NCBI GenBank assembly: GCA_017533825.1
Contig: JAFWIE010000081.1
Span: forward strand, 1 to 64,000
Direction: 5' to 3'
Source: Atopobiaceae bacterium
GTDB lineage: Bacteria; Actinomycetota; Coriobacteriia; Coriobacteriales; Atopobiaceae
Length of the DNA: 64,000 nucleotides
Under the pieces are notes generated by a model. It had not been told where the DNA came from and did no database searches. It saw only the letters and a program-made list of their open reading frames with translations. Every line of letters starts with the position of its first letter. Position 1 is the first letter of the stretch. Below, in pieces: positions 1-8,900 of the stretch. The position numbers and the translations under genes were made by a program.

Positions 1-409
1 CCTCGCGGCGGCCCAGAAGCCCGCGCGCCGAGGCGCGCGGCAGGCGCCCGGGACGAGAATCGGCCGTGCCGGGACCCGACCGGCCGGCCGACAGGCGCAA
101 AAACCGAGCCTCGGGAGGGCCGAGGCGAGAATCGGCTAGATTATCATCGTTTCCCTAAGGTACATAGCGAACGACGCAATTCGCAATCTCCCGCGCCGAG
201 TCGGCCCATCCCCACCGCGTCGGCCGTCCCGCGCCGTCGGCCCGTCCCCACCGCGTCGGCCATCCCGCGCCGTCGGCCCGTCCCCACCTGCAATTCCACC
301 CGCACCGTGCAACGAACCCTAAACTCCACAGTTTTGGGCGGCAATTCTACCTGCGCATTTGTCGTTTTTCGGGAAAGATCTGCATAATATCCGGGAAATT
401 ACTGTAACC
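1..409. other. Intergenic region at window start, GC-rich
   Basis: I see no convincing coding region here. The first ~140 bases are extremely GC-rich, with short inverted repeats (CCTCGG/CCGAGG around 112-128) and a repeated CGAGAATCGGC motif. A minisatellite follows at 190-288, then a lower-GC stretch just before the first gene. A gene ending left of the window could contribute the first bases, but no frame supports that. Confidence 0.5.
190..288. repeat. GC-rich minisatellite, 36-38 bp unit, about 2.7 copies
   Basis: Units beginning CCCGCGCCG occur at 190, 228 and 264. Each carries two GTCGGCC-type blocks. The array lies about 120 bases upstream of the first nuclease-like gene, and a different GC-rich minisatellite lies in the same relative position upstream of its paralog at 8901-10070. 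Confidence 0.7.
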
Positions 410-1591
410 ATGGCAAAGATTCTTCTGCGCATTGACTCGACAACATCGTATGCTCGATGCATGGAGAACATTTGCCTACATATCACCGGCGAGCAATCGA
501 TCAAACTGATGCGTGCAGCGCGCGTCGGCAAGGTCGTTTCGGCATCGCCCCTGTGCAACGCGCACATCAGTCCAACGGCGCTTCGCAGTCTTGACGAGCT
601 ACGAGACGTTGGATTGGGCATGCTACTCGACTGGCTGAGCATCTCACCTTCGAATCCACTCAAGCTGTCCGTCCCCTGCAACCATCAGCGCATCCGCACA
701 CGCGAAGTCTGTACCTCAGCGCTCTCCGAGGAACTGCCCGACGGAGCGCTGCTGCAGCTGCATTCAGGCACCGACAAAGAGAGCGCCATCACCCTTCCGC
801 CCGACGTTATCGTTTGTATCGACTCGCCTTCCCTCGCGTTCCTAAAGATGTCGCATGAACTGGGGCCAAAAGCAGCAAAAGAAGGCAATGAGGGTCTGGC
901 GACATCACTTCGTCTAATCGAGTTCGCCTGCGAGTGCTGCGGTGCATACGTACGCGATCCGTTTACACCTCGAACCACCATCATCCATTATGACGAGCCC
1001 GGCGCAGACAGCCGCTTCTGCAATCTCTCGGACATGCGAATGTTCGCTTCGTCTGGTCATAAGCTCCACGGCAAGAACCTAGCGCTCAAGATGCTCGCCC
1101 ACGCCATAGATGGTTCGGGGTCAGGAATGGAATCGTACCTGAACCTCGCGTTAGCCGGCGCGCCGCGACTCGGCGGTCTCGCTATGCACGAGCCACTTGT
1201 CAATCAGCAGCTCGTCATTGACGAGGATATCAAGCAGTTACTCAAGCACAAATCGATTCGTCCCGACATGCAATGGCCTGATTACCAGACGCTTGTCGAG
1301 TATCTCGGCGACGAGGCACACGCCTCAAAGAAGGCACGCGTCGAAGACAAAGACCGATTGCAGGACTACGCAACCGCCGGATACACTGCCTTCTCGCTCA
1401 TGTTCGACGACGTACGGAGTGCTGCTGCGCTCAACCGGACCGCAGAGATGATCGCGCGCTCGCTCATGCAGCATGGCAAGCGCAACGAGCTGTATCGCGT
1501 ACGGCACCTACTGAAAGACGATAAGTTCCTGTCGCGCCAATCCCAACTCATTGCTACTCTGCTTCCACCCATCACCCGATACGACTCATAG
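410..1591 (+). CDS. Nuclease-like protein, DUF559/Vsr-like C-terminus (paralog of 8901-10070)
   Basis: Cytoplasmic protein of about 393 residues; function unproven. The C-terminal third aligns by eye with the protein at 8901-10070: S-x-ME-x2-L, then GG-x5-P-x-VN, then D-x2-WP-x5-VEY-x-G, then H-x4-K-x3-D-x2-R, then A-x2-G-Y/W-T. The late part resembles the DUF559/Vsr-type endonuclease core, where an acidic residue precedes a beta strand ending in E-x-Y/D-G. The N-terminal part resembles AbiEi-type antitoxin modules only loosely. I chose the ATG at 410; an in-frame TTG lies at 359 and another ATG at 461, and none has a strong ribosome site. The stop is 9 bases before a repeat array. Base composition is lower in GC than its neighbours, consistent with transfer. 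Nuclease activity is an inference. Confidence 0.6.
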   Translation: MAKILLRIDSTTSYARCMENICLHITGEQSIKLMRAARVGKVVSASPLCNAHISPTALRSLDELRDVGLGMLLDWLSISPSNPLKLSVPCNHQRIRTREVCTSALSEELPDGALLQLHSGTDKESAITLPPDVIVCIDSPSLAFLKMSHELGPKAAKEGNEGLATSLRLIEFACECCGAYVRDPFTPRTTIIHYDEPGADSRFCNLSDMRMFASSGHKLHGKNLALKMLAHAIDGSGSGMESYLNLALAGAPRLGGLAMHEPLVNQQLVIDEDIKQLLKHKSIRPDMQWPDYQTLVEYLGDEAHASKKARVEDKDRLQDYATAGYTAFSLMFDDVRSAAALNRTAEMIARSLMQHGKRNELYRVRHLLKDDKFLSRQSQLIATLLPPITRYDS

Positions 1592-1599
1592 GACCCGCA

Positions 1600-2009
1600 T
1601 TACAGAAATGGAGGTTGTGGCAACGCGTCGAGGGGTCGCCTTACGGAAAGGGAGGTTGTGGCAAGGAATCTAACAAAAAGCGAAGTTGTGGCATGCCACA
1701 AGGTCCGATTCCGTTAGAGACCGTGCCACAAGGTCCGATTCCGTTAGAGACCGTGCCACAAGGTCCGATTCCGTTAGAGACCGTGCCACAAGGTCCCGTT
1801 CCGTTAGGAGGGCAGGCCCCGTCGTGCCACTAGGTCCCGTTCCGTTAGGAGGGCAGGCCCCGCCGTGCCACAAGGTCCCATTCCGTTAGGCGGGCTGGGC
1901 CGAACGGCCTCCCTTGCGTGCCGCAAGGCCCGTTTTCGTTAGGAGGATGAGGACGAGGGCGAGAGCTAAATCGAACCCCACCGGACCGCAAGGGCCCGTT
2001 TACGTCAGG
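1600..2009. repeat. Array 1 of the 24-bp 'TTGTGGCA' repeat family, symmetric about 1693/1694
   Basis: Three monomers (CTAACGGAA...TTGTGGCA type, at 1600, 1640, 1670) point one way. About seven reverse-complement monomers follow from 1694, several spaced exactly 30 bases apart by the same 6-base spacer. The two orientations meet at a dyad GTGGCATGCCAC. The last, degenerate monomer overlaps the stop codon of gatD. The array fills the gap between two convergent genes. Three related arrays occur at 20308, 22252 and 43898. Confidence 0.85.
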
Positions 2010-2743
2010 CGCTCGCACATCACCCGGTTCGCCTCAAGCTCCTCCGCATCATCAAGGGGCGCAAGCAGGCGCTCCACCGCATCGTTCCCATAGCGCCGCT
2101 CCAACGCGCGCGCAATGAGCCAATCCGCAACGCCCGGATTCTTTGGCAGCAGCGGCCCGTGCACATACGTACCGACCACGTTGCGATACAGGCAGCCCTC
2201 ATAACCACTGGAGCCATCATTTCCGAACCCGTGCACCACGCTTCCCAGTGGCTCGACGTCGGCACCAAGGTGCGTGCGCCCCCCGTGGTTCTCGTAGCCC
2301 ACTATGGGCTGCGGAGAGATACGGCTCCGCACAACCACATTGCCGATCAGCCGCGGGCTCCCCCGGTCGGTGTACAAATCCACAAGCGAGAGCCCGCGCA
2401 CCTCTTCGTCACCCATCAAGTAGCTGTGCCCGAGCAACTGATACCCACCGCACACCGCAAGCAGTACCCCACCGTCCTCCACGTACGAGACGAGCTCCTC
2501 CCGCTCAACGAGCAGGTAGTCGCACACGATGCGCTGCTCCCGGTCCGACCCTCCCCCAATGAAGACGATGTCTACATCCGAGAACGACGGCCGCTCGCCC
2601 ACGTGCACCTCGCGCACATCGCATGTGATGCCACGCCATTCCAGTCGCTTGCGCAAGACAAGCACGTTGCCCGTGTCCCCATAGAGATTGAGCAGCTCCG
2701 GGAAGAGATGCGCAATTCGAAGCCCAGCCTCACTTCCGCCCAT
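2000..2743 (-). CDS. gatD: Lipid II isoglutaminyl synthase, glutamine amidotransferase subunit GatD
   Basis: GatD supplies ammonia from glutamine to MurT, which amidates the alpha-carboxyl of D-glutamate in lipid II on the cytoplasmic side of the membrane. The 247-residue protein is a CobB/CobQ-like class I amidotransferase. The nucleophile is Cys98 in VCGGYQLLG and the catalytic histidine is His194 in YVHGPLLPKN. An FIGGGSDREQ segment typical of the family sits near residue 62. The start at 2743 overlaps the end of murT by 14 bases, the usual coupled arrangement of this two-subunit enzyme. The longer open frame to 2854 lies inside murT and is rejected. The stop codon sits inside the last monomer of repeat array 1. 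Confidence 0.93.
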   Translation of the reverse strand: MGGSEAGLRIAHLFPELLNLYGDTGNVLVLRKRLEWRGITCDVREVHVGERPSFSDVDIVFIGGGSDREQRIVCDYLLVEREELVSYVEDGGVLLAVCGGYQLLGHSYLMGDEEVRGLSLVDLYTDRGSPRLIGNVVVRSRISPQPIVGYENHGGRTHLGADVEPLGSVVHGFGNDGSSGYEGCLYRNVVGTYVHGPLLPKNPGVADWLIARALERRYGNDAVERLLAPLDDAEELEANRVMCERLT

Positions 2744-4091
2744 GTGGTTCACCCGCTCTCTCCAGCTCGTGCCGCGCAGGCTCGAGCGCCGAATAGTTCG
2801 TGAGCACATACAGCGGCTGCTCCACCGGCAGGTCTCCCACCGCCGAGAGCGCATCCGCTACACCCTCCACGCATCGCGCGGGAATGCCGGCGTACTTCAG
2901 CCGCACCTGCAGGTCATGAGCACGCAGCCCTCCGGCCATCACGCGCACGACCTGGTCGTCTGTCGCCATTCGTTCGAAGTCAACGTCCCAGAGCCACGAC
3001 ACGTCTCGGCCATCGTTGTAGTTGTCGTTGATGACGACGCACACCGCCTTCGGCCGTCCGTCCGCAAGCAGAAGAGAGACGTTCTGATTGAGGCCGGTGG
3101 GATTCTTCGCAAGGTTGAGCACTACCTCGCGCCCATCGACCACAAACGACTGCAGCCTGCCGTTGTGCGGATCATATGCATCGAGCGCCCGTTGGAGACA
3201 CGAGCCGCCAACCCCCGCACGTTCGCAAACCGCGGCAGTCGCCAAGACGTTGTACACCATGTAGACACCACCGAAGTCCGCGTGAATCCGCCATTCGGTC
3301 CGACCGCCCTTCTCAACAAGGGAGAACGAGACACCCTCACGGCCTACCTTCACGTTCCGCGCGGCATAGTCAAGCGTCGGTCGCCCAAAGCCACAGGAAG
3401 GGCATCGGAACGCCCCGAGCTGCGCGTATGTACGATAGGCATAGTCGAGCTCGGCACCACACTGCTGACAGAAGCGCGCTTCGGGCACGCGATCCGTAGG
3501 AAGCCCCAGGTCCTCGTCCACACCAAAGGCAAGCACTCGCGTCCCCCGCGCATGCGCACGCGCAGCCACACCCATGCTCAAGGGGTCGTCCCCACAGACC
3601 AGAAGCGTCGTCTCCGGCGATTGCTCGAGCGCCGAGGCTATGACGTCCTGCACATGGTCAATCTCGCCCGCACGGTCAAGCTGGTCTCGGAAGAGGTTCA
3701 GGAGTACGAGGTAGGTGGGTCTCAGCTGCGGCAGGATGTGAATGGTCGAGAGTTCGTCGGCCTCGAGCACCGCCCAATCCGCATCGCGAAGTGGAAGAAG
3801 CGCCGAGGCGACGCCCGCCGCCATGTTTGCGCCATCCCGATTGCACAGAACGACGTCGCCGTGCTCCTCGAGCATCGCAGCGATGAGGTTGGTGGTGGTC
3901 GTCTTCCCATTGGTGCCGCACACGACGACGAATCCGCGCGAGACCTTCTCGCGCACATGCGAGAGAAGCTGAGGGTCGATGCTGAGGGCAACGCGCCCCG
4001 GTAGCTGTGAGGCACTGCGATGCAGCACGTCGTGCAGCACCCAATGCGTTGCGCGGCCCACCTTCGTTGAGATAAGGATTCTCACGCTCAT
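2730..4091 (-). CDS. murT: Lipid II isoglutaminyl synthase, Mur ligase-like subunit MurT
   Basis: ATP-dependent Mur-ligase-type subunit that activates the D-glutamate carboxyl of lipid II for amidation by GatD-derived ammonia. The 453-residue protein has the ATP loop GTNGKTT at residues 59-65. It also has the MurT-specific zinc ribbon, visible as Cys208-x2-Cys211 and Cys230-x2-Cys233, and a C-terminal DUF1727-type region (NPTGLNQ, INDNYNDGRDVSWLWD). I chose ATG 4091 because GAAGGGAG lies six bases upstream; an in-frame TTG at 4097 is unlikely. It forms an operon with gatD. Peptidoglycan amidation by this pair is typical of Gram-positive bacteria. Confidence 0.94.
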   Translation of the reverse strand: MSVRILISTKVGRATHWVLHDVLHRSASQLPGRVALSIDPQLLSHVREKVSRGFVVVCGTNGKTTTTNLIAAMLEEHGDVVLCNRDGANMAAGVASALLPLRDADWAVLEADELSTIHILPQLRPTYLVLLNLFRDQLDRAGEIDHVQDVIASALEQSPETTLLVCGDDPLSMGVAARAHARGTRVLAFGVDEDLGLPTDRVPEARFCQQCGAELDYAYRTYAQLGAFRCPSCGFGRPTLDYAARNVKVGREGVSFSLVEKGGRTEWRIHADFGGVYMVYNVLATAAVCERAGVGGSCLQRALDAYDPHNGRLQSFVVDGREVVLNLAKNPTGLNQNVSLLLADGRPKAVCVVINDNYNDGRDVSWLWDVDFERMATDDQVVRVMAGGLRAHDLQVRLKYAGIPARCVEGVADALSAVGDLPVEQPLYVLTNYSALEPARHELERAGEPHGRK

Positions 4092-4182
4092 CAGCAACTC
4101 CCTTCGACGCGAGAAAGAAGAACGAGACGCCCACCTTCAAATCTGAACGAGACAACCAGAGCGGAGCTGCGCCAGAACGGAG

Positions 4183-4656
4183 CTACGTGAGCGCCTCCAG
4201 GGCCTTGAGGTAGTGCTCTTGTCGGATGCCTTCGCTGTCCTCGATGAGCACGAGGTGCCCATCGCACACCTCCGGCCGTTTCTCGAACCGCGCAAGGTCA
4301 TCGAGAATCACCCACGCGTCACAGGGGTGTTCGTCAAGCCATGCGCCTATCTCCGACGACCGGTCCCCACCGAGAACACGCGGAGTCACGGCCTTCAAGG
4401 GAGCGCCGACCTCCGCGAGCTGGTCACAGAGGTTGTCCATGATGGCGCGCAAGTAAGGATCGTTCGTATCGAGGTCCTCGCGCCATGTGGAGGAGAGGAC
4501 CACGACGGCTCCCGTGAGCTTGACCAGACGACCGACATACATCAGCGACATGCTGTCGTAGCGATAGTTCTCGGGCTCGCGTCCCTGAAGGTAGTTGTTC
4601 CGCACGCTCGTCGGCGTCGCGATCACTCCGTCTATGTCCAAGAAGATGGCCTTCAT
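4183..4656 (-). CDS. Small HAD-superfamily protein (Swiss Army Knife RNA repair-type HAD)
   Basis: The 157-residue protein has HAD motif I as FLDIDGVIATP (residues 5-15), motif II serine in VLSSTWR, and motif IV acidic pair in VILDDLARF. There is no large cap domain. This minimal layout, with the W-R after motif II, matches the 'HAD domain in Swiss Army Knife RNA repair proteins' family. In those proteins it is thought to act as a polynucleotide phosphatase; stand-alone copies such as this one are mostly uncharacterised. The gene is monocistronic as far as visible, with a GAGGGTGG ribosome site before ATG 4656. The substrate is unknown. Confidence 0.75.
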   Translation of the reverse strand: MKAIFLDIDGVIATPTSVRNNYLQGREPENYRYDSMSLMYVGRLVKLTGAVVVLSSTWREDLDTNDPYLRAIMDNLCDQLAEVGAPLKAVTPRVLGGDRSSEIGAWLDEHPCDAWVILDDLARFEKRPEVCDGHLVLIEDSEGIRQEHYLKALEALT

Positions 4657-4790
4657 GTTCCACCCTCATTTCGTCTCACTCCACGGAACCTCAGAGTCAC
4701 TATTCTAGTGAAGAACCATGTCGGCGTGGTAACACCTCTGTGAATGCCGGGTACCGCCGCACCGAATCGCCTCGTGTGAAAGGATTCGCC

Positions 4791-5615
4791 ATGGATGCCA
4801 CGCTCACCCTCAAATACGAAGCGCTCTCGCAGATGCTACGAGAGCTGGGCAGTGTCGCCGTCGCCTTCTCCGGCGGCGTGGATTCCACGCTGCTCGCCAA
4901 GGTCGCCCACGACGTGCTGGGCGAACGCATGCTCGCCGTCACGGCAGAGCTGCGAGCGCTCCCCCACGCAGAGCTCGCCGACGCGAAGGCCTGGTGTGCT
5001 GCACAGGGCATCCGCCATGAGGTGGTGACGTACGACGAGCTGCGCATTCCTGGTTACGCACAGAACCCTCCCGATCGCTGCCACCTGTGCAAGCGCGCCG
5101 TTTTCGGGGAGCTTCGCCGCGTCGCCCGTGAGCACGGCATCGAGTATGTGGTGGACGGGTCCAACGTGGACGATCAGGGAGACTACCGACCCGGCATGCG
5201 GGCTCTCGCCGAACTACAGGTACAGAGTCCACTCAAGGACTGCGGCCTCACGAAGAATGACGTACGCAACTTGTCACACGAGCTGGGACTCCCCACGTGG
5301 AATCTGCCCTCTGCCGCCTGCCTCTCCTCGCGCCTTGCCTACGGCGAGACGATCACCGCGGAGAAGCTCAGGCGCATCGAGGCGGCCGAGACGTTTCTTC
5401 ACGAGCTGGGCATCTCCCAGCTACGCGTGCGCATGCACGGAGAGGACGGCACCCTCGCCCGCATCGAACTCGAGTCCGACCGCGTCGAATGGCTCGCCCA
5501 GCCCGAGGTGCGCGCCAAGGTATGCGCGCGCTTCCGCGAGCTGGGCTTCCTGTACGTCACCCTCGACCTCATGGGCTTCCGGTCAGGCGCCATGAACGAG
5601 ACGCTGCCGCGCTAG
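4791..5615 (+). CDS. larE: ATP-dependent sacrificial sulfur transferase LarE-like
   Basis: LarE adenylates and thiolates the pyridinium dinucleotide precursor of the nickel-pincer cofactor, donating sulfur from its own cysteine. The 274-residue protein has the PP-loop SGGVDST at residues 27-33. It has a conserved DRCHLCK segment and the sacrificial-cysteine region PSAACLSSR with Cys177, which corresponds in position to Cys176 of the lactobacillar enzyme. ATG 4791 is preceded by AAAGGA; an upstream GTG at 4740 extends the frame without a ribosome site. No larA, larB or larC lies in the window, so the acceptor enzyme must be elsewhere or the protein serves another cofactor. It converges with the HAD gene at 5625. 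Confidence 0.85.
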   Translation: MDATLTLKYEALSQMLRELGSVAVAFSGGVDSTLLAKVAHDVLGERMLAVTAELRALPHAELADAKAWCAAQGIRHEVVTYDELRIPGYAQNPPDRCHLCKRAVFGELRRVAREHGIEYVVDGSNVDDQGDYRPGMRALAELQVQSPLKDCGLTKNDVRNLSHELGLPTWNLPSAACLSSRLAYGETITAEKLRRIEAAETFLHELGISQLRVRMHGEDGTLARIELESDRVEWLAQPEVRAKVCARFRELGFLYVTLDLMGFRSGAMNETLPR

Positions 5616-5624
5616 CTGCAGGCC

Positions 5625-6479
5625 CTACGCCAACAGTTCGGGGACAAGCTCCTCCAAGGCATGCGCGATGCCATCACTGTTGTTGTCGAACGTCACGTAG
5701 TCCGCCTTCTCCTTGACCGCATCTACGGCATTGCCCATGGCAACGCCTATCTGCGCCCACTCGATCATGGTCAAATCGTTCTGGGCGTCGCCGAAGCTCA
5801 TCACCTCGGACTGCTCGATGCCAAGCACCGCGAAGGTGTCCTTGAGAGCACGGACCTTGTCGACGCCAAGTGGCGTGAACTCGAAGTAGACAGGAGCCGT
5901 GAACATCGACGTGAGCTCGCCCTCGAAGGGAGCGGCCATCTCTCGCCAATGCTCCTGCAGGTAGGCAGGGTCGCCGGCGTTCAGAATCTTGTTGAGCGGA
6001 AAGTCGCAGAACTCGGCAAGGTCGCGCTTCTCGCAAAGCAGGAAGTTGTTCGAGTGGCCCTCGTACTGAATGATCATGTGGGGGAACTTGTCTTGGTTGG
6101 GCAGCTCAAAGAAGACATCGTTGACGTACATGTACTCGCCATGATCAATCACGGGCGCGACCTCGAAGTTCTTCATGTGCTCGAGGACGCGCTTTCCCTG
6201 ATCCACCGTGAGCGCTTGCTCGAAGTACACCTCTCCCGTCTGGCAGTTGAGCGACTTGGCTCCGTTGTAGCAGACGAGCACGCCGTTGTGGTGCGCCAAA
6301 TCGAGGTCCTTCGCATAGGTGGAAAGACCCGTCGCGGTACGTCCTGAGGCCAGTACCAGCACCACGCCCTTCTCCTGCGCAGCGAGTAAGGCGTCACGTG
6401 TACGCGGGGTTATAACCTTCTGGTCATTTGTCAGGGTGCCATCAATGTCGAGCAAAATGGCCTTGATGTTGGAAGCCAT
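5625..6479 (-). CDS. Cof-type HAD-IIB phosphatase
   Basis: The 284-residue cytoplasmic phosphatase has motif I LLDIDGTLTND (residues 9-19), motif II in LASGRT, the type IIB cap in the middle, and the C-terminal motif GDAQNDLTMIEWA followed by GVAMGNA. Members dephosphorylate sugar phosphates, flavin precursors or cofactors; the substrate cannot be read from sequence. The start is supported by GAAGGGAG upstream of ATG 6479. It is divergent from the sensor gene at 6636 and converges on larE with only nine bases between. Two more Cof-type paralogs lie at 21317 and 28243. Confidence 0.9.
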   Translation of the reverse strand: MASNIKAILLDIDGTLTNDQKVITPRTRDALLAAQEKGVVLVLASGRTATGLSTYAKDLDLAHHNGVLVCYNGAKSLNCQTGEVYFEQALTVDQGKRVLEHMKNFEVAPVIDHGEYMYVNDVFFELPNQDKFPHMIIQYEGHSNNFLLCEKRDLAEFCDFPLNKILNAGDPAYLQEHWREMAAPFEGELTSMFTAPVYFEFTPLGVDKVRALKDTFAVLGIEQSEVMSFGDAQNDLTMIEWAQIGVAMGNAVDAVKEKADYVTFDNNSDGIAHALEELVPELLA

Positions 6480-6635
6480 GGGTTCTCCCTTCGTCGCTCA
6501 TCCGTTATCTCTCATAGTACTACGGCAGCTCACTTCAACACGCTTGGCGCTCCATCACGCGAAAGCATGGAGAAATCTGTTATCGTAACCATGTTTTGTG
6601 CTCTATTCTGCCGCAAGCTCTCGAGGGGTGCCTGA

Positions 6636-8012
6636 ATGAAGAGAATCGCCTTACTTTCGTTCAACTGGGACTACGAGATAATCACCGAGTACTACTACGG
6701 CCTGCAAGAGCGCCTCAAGGAGTTCGAGGACGTTCAGGTGATCATCTTCAATGCCTTCGGCTACTTCTATGCCCGTCACACACCCAAGGAGAGCTCGTTC
6801 AAGGTCTTCTCGCTGTGCGAGCTCGAGAGATACGACGGATTCCTGATCCAAGGAAATCGAGCGTGGCCACCCGAAGTCCGCCAACAAATTGTGAACAAAG
6901 CCGTTGCGCTGCATAAACCCGTGGTCTCGATCAACTACGACCTGCTCGGCGCCCATTCCGTCGGCACGGACAACTATCATGAGGAATACGAGCTCGTCAG
7001 TCGCATTCTGCGTGAGCACGACTTCAAGAAGCCCGCATTCGTGAACGGCCTCAAGACCTCCGTCGAGGCTCGTGCACGTGCACGAGCCTTCAACGACGCG
7101 TGCGCACAGTTTGACATTCAAGACGTGCGGTTCTATCAGGCCAATTGGCAATCCGAGGCTGGCATCGTCGCCGCAAAGAAGATGCTGAGAAAGGCACACG
7201 ACCTTCCGGACGTTGTGTTCTGCTGCAACGACGACCTCGCCGTCGGCGTCCAGCAGACGTTGCAGAAAGCTGGGGTCCGCGTTCCCGAGGACGTTATGAT
7301 TACCGGCTTCGACAATCGCAAGGTGGGCATACAGGCCACCCCGCGCATCACCACTATCGACCGCGACTACCGCACCATCGCCGTCACAGCGCTCAACACC
7401 ATCTTGCAGCTCATCGATGGAAAGGACCTGCCCGCCAAGGTCTACAGCCCCGGCAAACACATTCTCGCCGAGTCATGCGGATATGCTTCGTCTGATTTTG
7501 TCACCGCGGAGGAGCAGCAGTCGCAGGAGGCTTCTCTTCTCAGCTTCTACGAGAAGCTTGCCGACTTCCAGGCTACCGTCATGGACGCAGAGATGCTCTT
7601 TACGGTTTTCGAGGACTGCGAGCAATTCGTTCGTGAGCTCGGTTGGCCCAACCTGTTCCTCACGCTGAACGACGACTACCTGCGCTCCAAGCTTCCCAAT
7701 GGCGCCAAGTCGTACGGACAGGTCAGTCACCTCGTCGCCCTTGGCAGACGCTCCAACACGCTGCGCTGCAACGCCAACCATGTGTACGCATCCTTCAACT
7801 CACGGCAAATCCTTCCGCGCGAAGCGCCCCTCGAGAAGCCTATATACACGGTGTGCCCGCTTCGCCATAACGACACCTGCATGGGGACGCTCGTGACTGA
7901 GGGCGTGCCCCCCATCATGCACCACGGCCTTCTCGCGTTCTACCTCACCATGCTCTCGGGCGCGATTGACGCCGTCAAGAACAGCGAAACCCTGCGGCGC
8001 ATGTGCCAGTAG
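6636..8012 (+). CDS. LacI/ribose-binding-protein-like sensor without DNA-binding domain
   Basis: The 458-residue protein begins directly with a type 1 periplasmic-binding-protein fold (MKRIALLSFNWDYEI...). It includes the LacI-family signatures FCCNDDLAVGVQ and MITGFDN and the RITTIDRDY segment near residue 240. No N-terminal helix-turn-helix, signal peptide or membrane segment is visible. The final ~160 residues look like a GAF-type or signalling module of the kind that precedes GGDEF domains in some LacI-like sensor proteins, but the frame ends without any GGDEF output. It may be a cytoplasmic ligand sensor acting through a partner. GAGGGGTG precedes the ATG. It diverges from the HAD gene at 5625-6479. 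Confidence 0.75.
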   Translation: MKRIALLSFNWDYEIITEYYYGLQERLKEFEDVQVIIFNAFGYFYARHTPKESSFKVFSLCELERYDGFLIQGNRAWPPEVRQQIVNKAVALHKPVVSINYDLLGAHSVGTDNYHEEYELVSRILREHDFKKPAFVNGLKTSVEARARARAFNDACAQFDIQDVRFYQANWQSEAGIVAAKKMLRKAHDLPDVVFCCNDDLAVGVQQTLQKAGVRVPEDVMITGFDNRKVGIQATPRITTIDRDYRTIAVTALNTILQLIDGKDLPAKVYSPGKHILAESCGYASSDFVTAEEQQSQEASLLSFYEKLADFQATVMDAEMLFTVFEDCEQFVRELGWPNLFLTLNDDYLRSKLPNGAKSYGQVSHLVALGRRSNTLRCNANHVYASFNSRQILPREAPLEKPIYTVCPLRHNDTCMGTLVTEGVPPIMHHGLLAFYLTMLSGAIDAVKNSETLRRMCQ

Positions 8013-8070
8013 ATCCGCCGTGCCGGGCCCGCTGCGACCATTAGGCGTAGGCAAACTCGCTGCGACCAAC

Positions 8071-8086
8071 GGGCTCAGGTGAGCCC
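8071..8086. terminator. Short hairpin between convergent genes
   Basis: GGGCTCA/TGAGCCC forms a 7-bp stem with a minimal loop between the sensor gene (+) and the Nudix gene (-), just before the Nudix stop codon. There is no U-tract, so it is a weak terminator candidate. Confidence 0.35.
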
Positions 8087-8087
8087 A

Positions 8088-8684
8088 TCATCGCATGGCT
8101 GCCGTCTTTGCAACGAGCTTCGCATAGATGCGTTCGACAAACCATGGCTCCGTCGATGCGGCAAGCGCCTCGGCGGGCGTGAGCCAGCCAATGCTGCTGT
8201 TCTCGTCGGGTTTCACGCGCACTGGTTCGTCGGGATCCGCCTCGACCAAGTACGTGACGTTGAGGTGCAGGTGGGACGAGACATACTCCCCGCGCTTCTC
8301 ATGTCCATCCACGCAGAGAACCTCCACCGAAAGCATGTCAGGTCCGACGATTCGCGCGCCCGCGAGACCGCTCTCCTCACGCACTTCCCTCAAGGCCACG
8401 GCACGCAGGTCGCATTCGCCGTCAGCGTGCCCACCAAGCCATGCCCACGACTGATAGACATTGTGATAGGCCATCAGCACCTTGCTCCGGTCCGGCGAGA
8501 CGACCCAAGCGGAGGCCGTCATGTGCGCGGGATCCGCACGGCCAAAGAGATCCTCCAGCGCGTCCTCCCCCGCGCGCCGGGCAGCCCGCAATCGCGCCAA
8601 GACGAGCGCCCGATCGCGCATCTCTTGCTCGTTGTAGGGCCGATACTCCTCGAGCTCGCACACGAGCTTCTCAACCTGGTCCAT
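8088..8684 (-). CDS. Nudix hydrolase
   Basis: The 198-residue protein carries a Nudix box GGHADGE...REVREESGL in the middle, with one extra residue between the first Glu and the RE pair compared with the strict consensus. This spacing is also seen in other Nudix groups that read GGHxDGD. The helix-rich N-terminus (EEYRPYNEQEMRDRALVLARL) is typical of a family of uncharacterised Nudix enzymes in Gram-positive gut bacteria. The substrate is a nucleoside diphosphate derivative by family, not further defined. ATG 8684 is preceded by AAAGGAG; the frame could also open at 8711. Confidence 0.9.
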   Translation of the reverse strand: MDQVEKLVCELEEYRPYNEQEMRDRALVLARLRAARRAGEDALEDLFGRADPAHMTASAWVVSPDRSKVLMAYHNVYQSWAWLGGHADGECDLRAVALREVREESGLAGARIVGPDMLSVEVLCVDGHEKRGEYVSSHLHLNVTYLVEADPDEPVRVKPDENSSIGWLTPAEALAASTEPWFVERIYAKLVAKTAAMR

Positions 8685-8765
8685 TGGGCCGCTCCTTTCG
8701 TTTGACGACATGTTACCCGATTGCCGCTAGGCACAGCTGAATATTTTCTGATAAAACCGCAAAAC

Positions 8766-8835
8766 TACCGACTATAGAACTGACCGCCGACAAAAGACCA
8801 GTTGACGCTATTCTCCACTCCCATAGTCGGTAATT
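8766..8835. repeat. 70-bp palindromic element, copy R1
   Basis: Starts TACCGACTATAGAACTG and ends CCCATAGTCGGTAATT. The two ends pair as an ~11-bp stem (TACCGACTAT / ATAGTCGGTA). A second copy of exactly the same length and orientation lies at 10116-10185, so the two bracket the nuclease-like gene at 8901-10070. The internal ~40 bases differ between copies. Confidence 0.85.
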
Positions 8836-8900
8836 CTGCAATCGTTCGCCCCGACGACCCGCGGCGACAGCCGAATCGACGACCCGCACCGACGGCCGCC

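Noticed and set aside
1615..1889. Short proteins such as PLETVPQGPIPLETVPQGP read from repeat array 1
   Set aside because: They are translations of the DNA repeat in several frames and have no start signals.
1600..2009. CRISPR array at repeat array 1 (and arrays 2-4)
   Set aside because: The spacers are 6 or 17 bases and nearly identical, the repeats switch orientation in the middle, and there are no cas genes. They are not CRISPR arrays.
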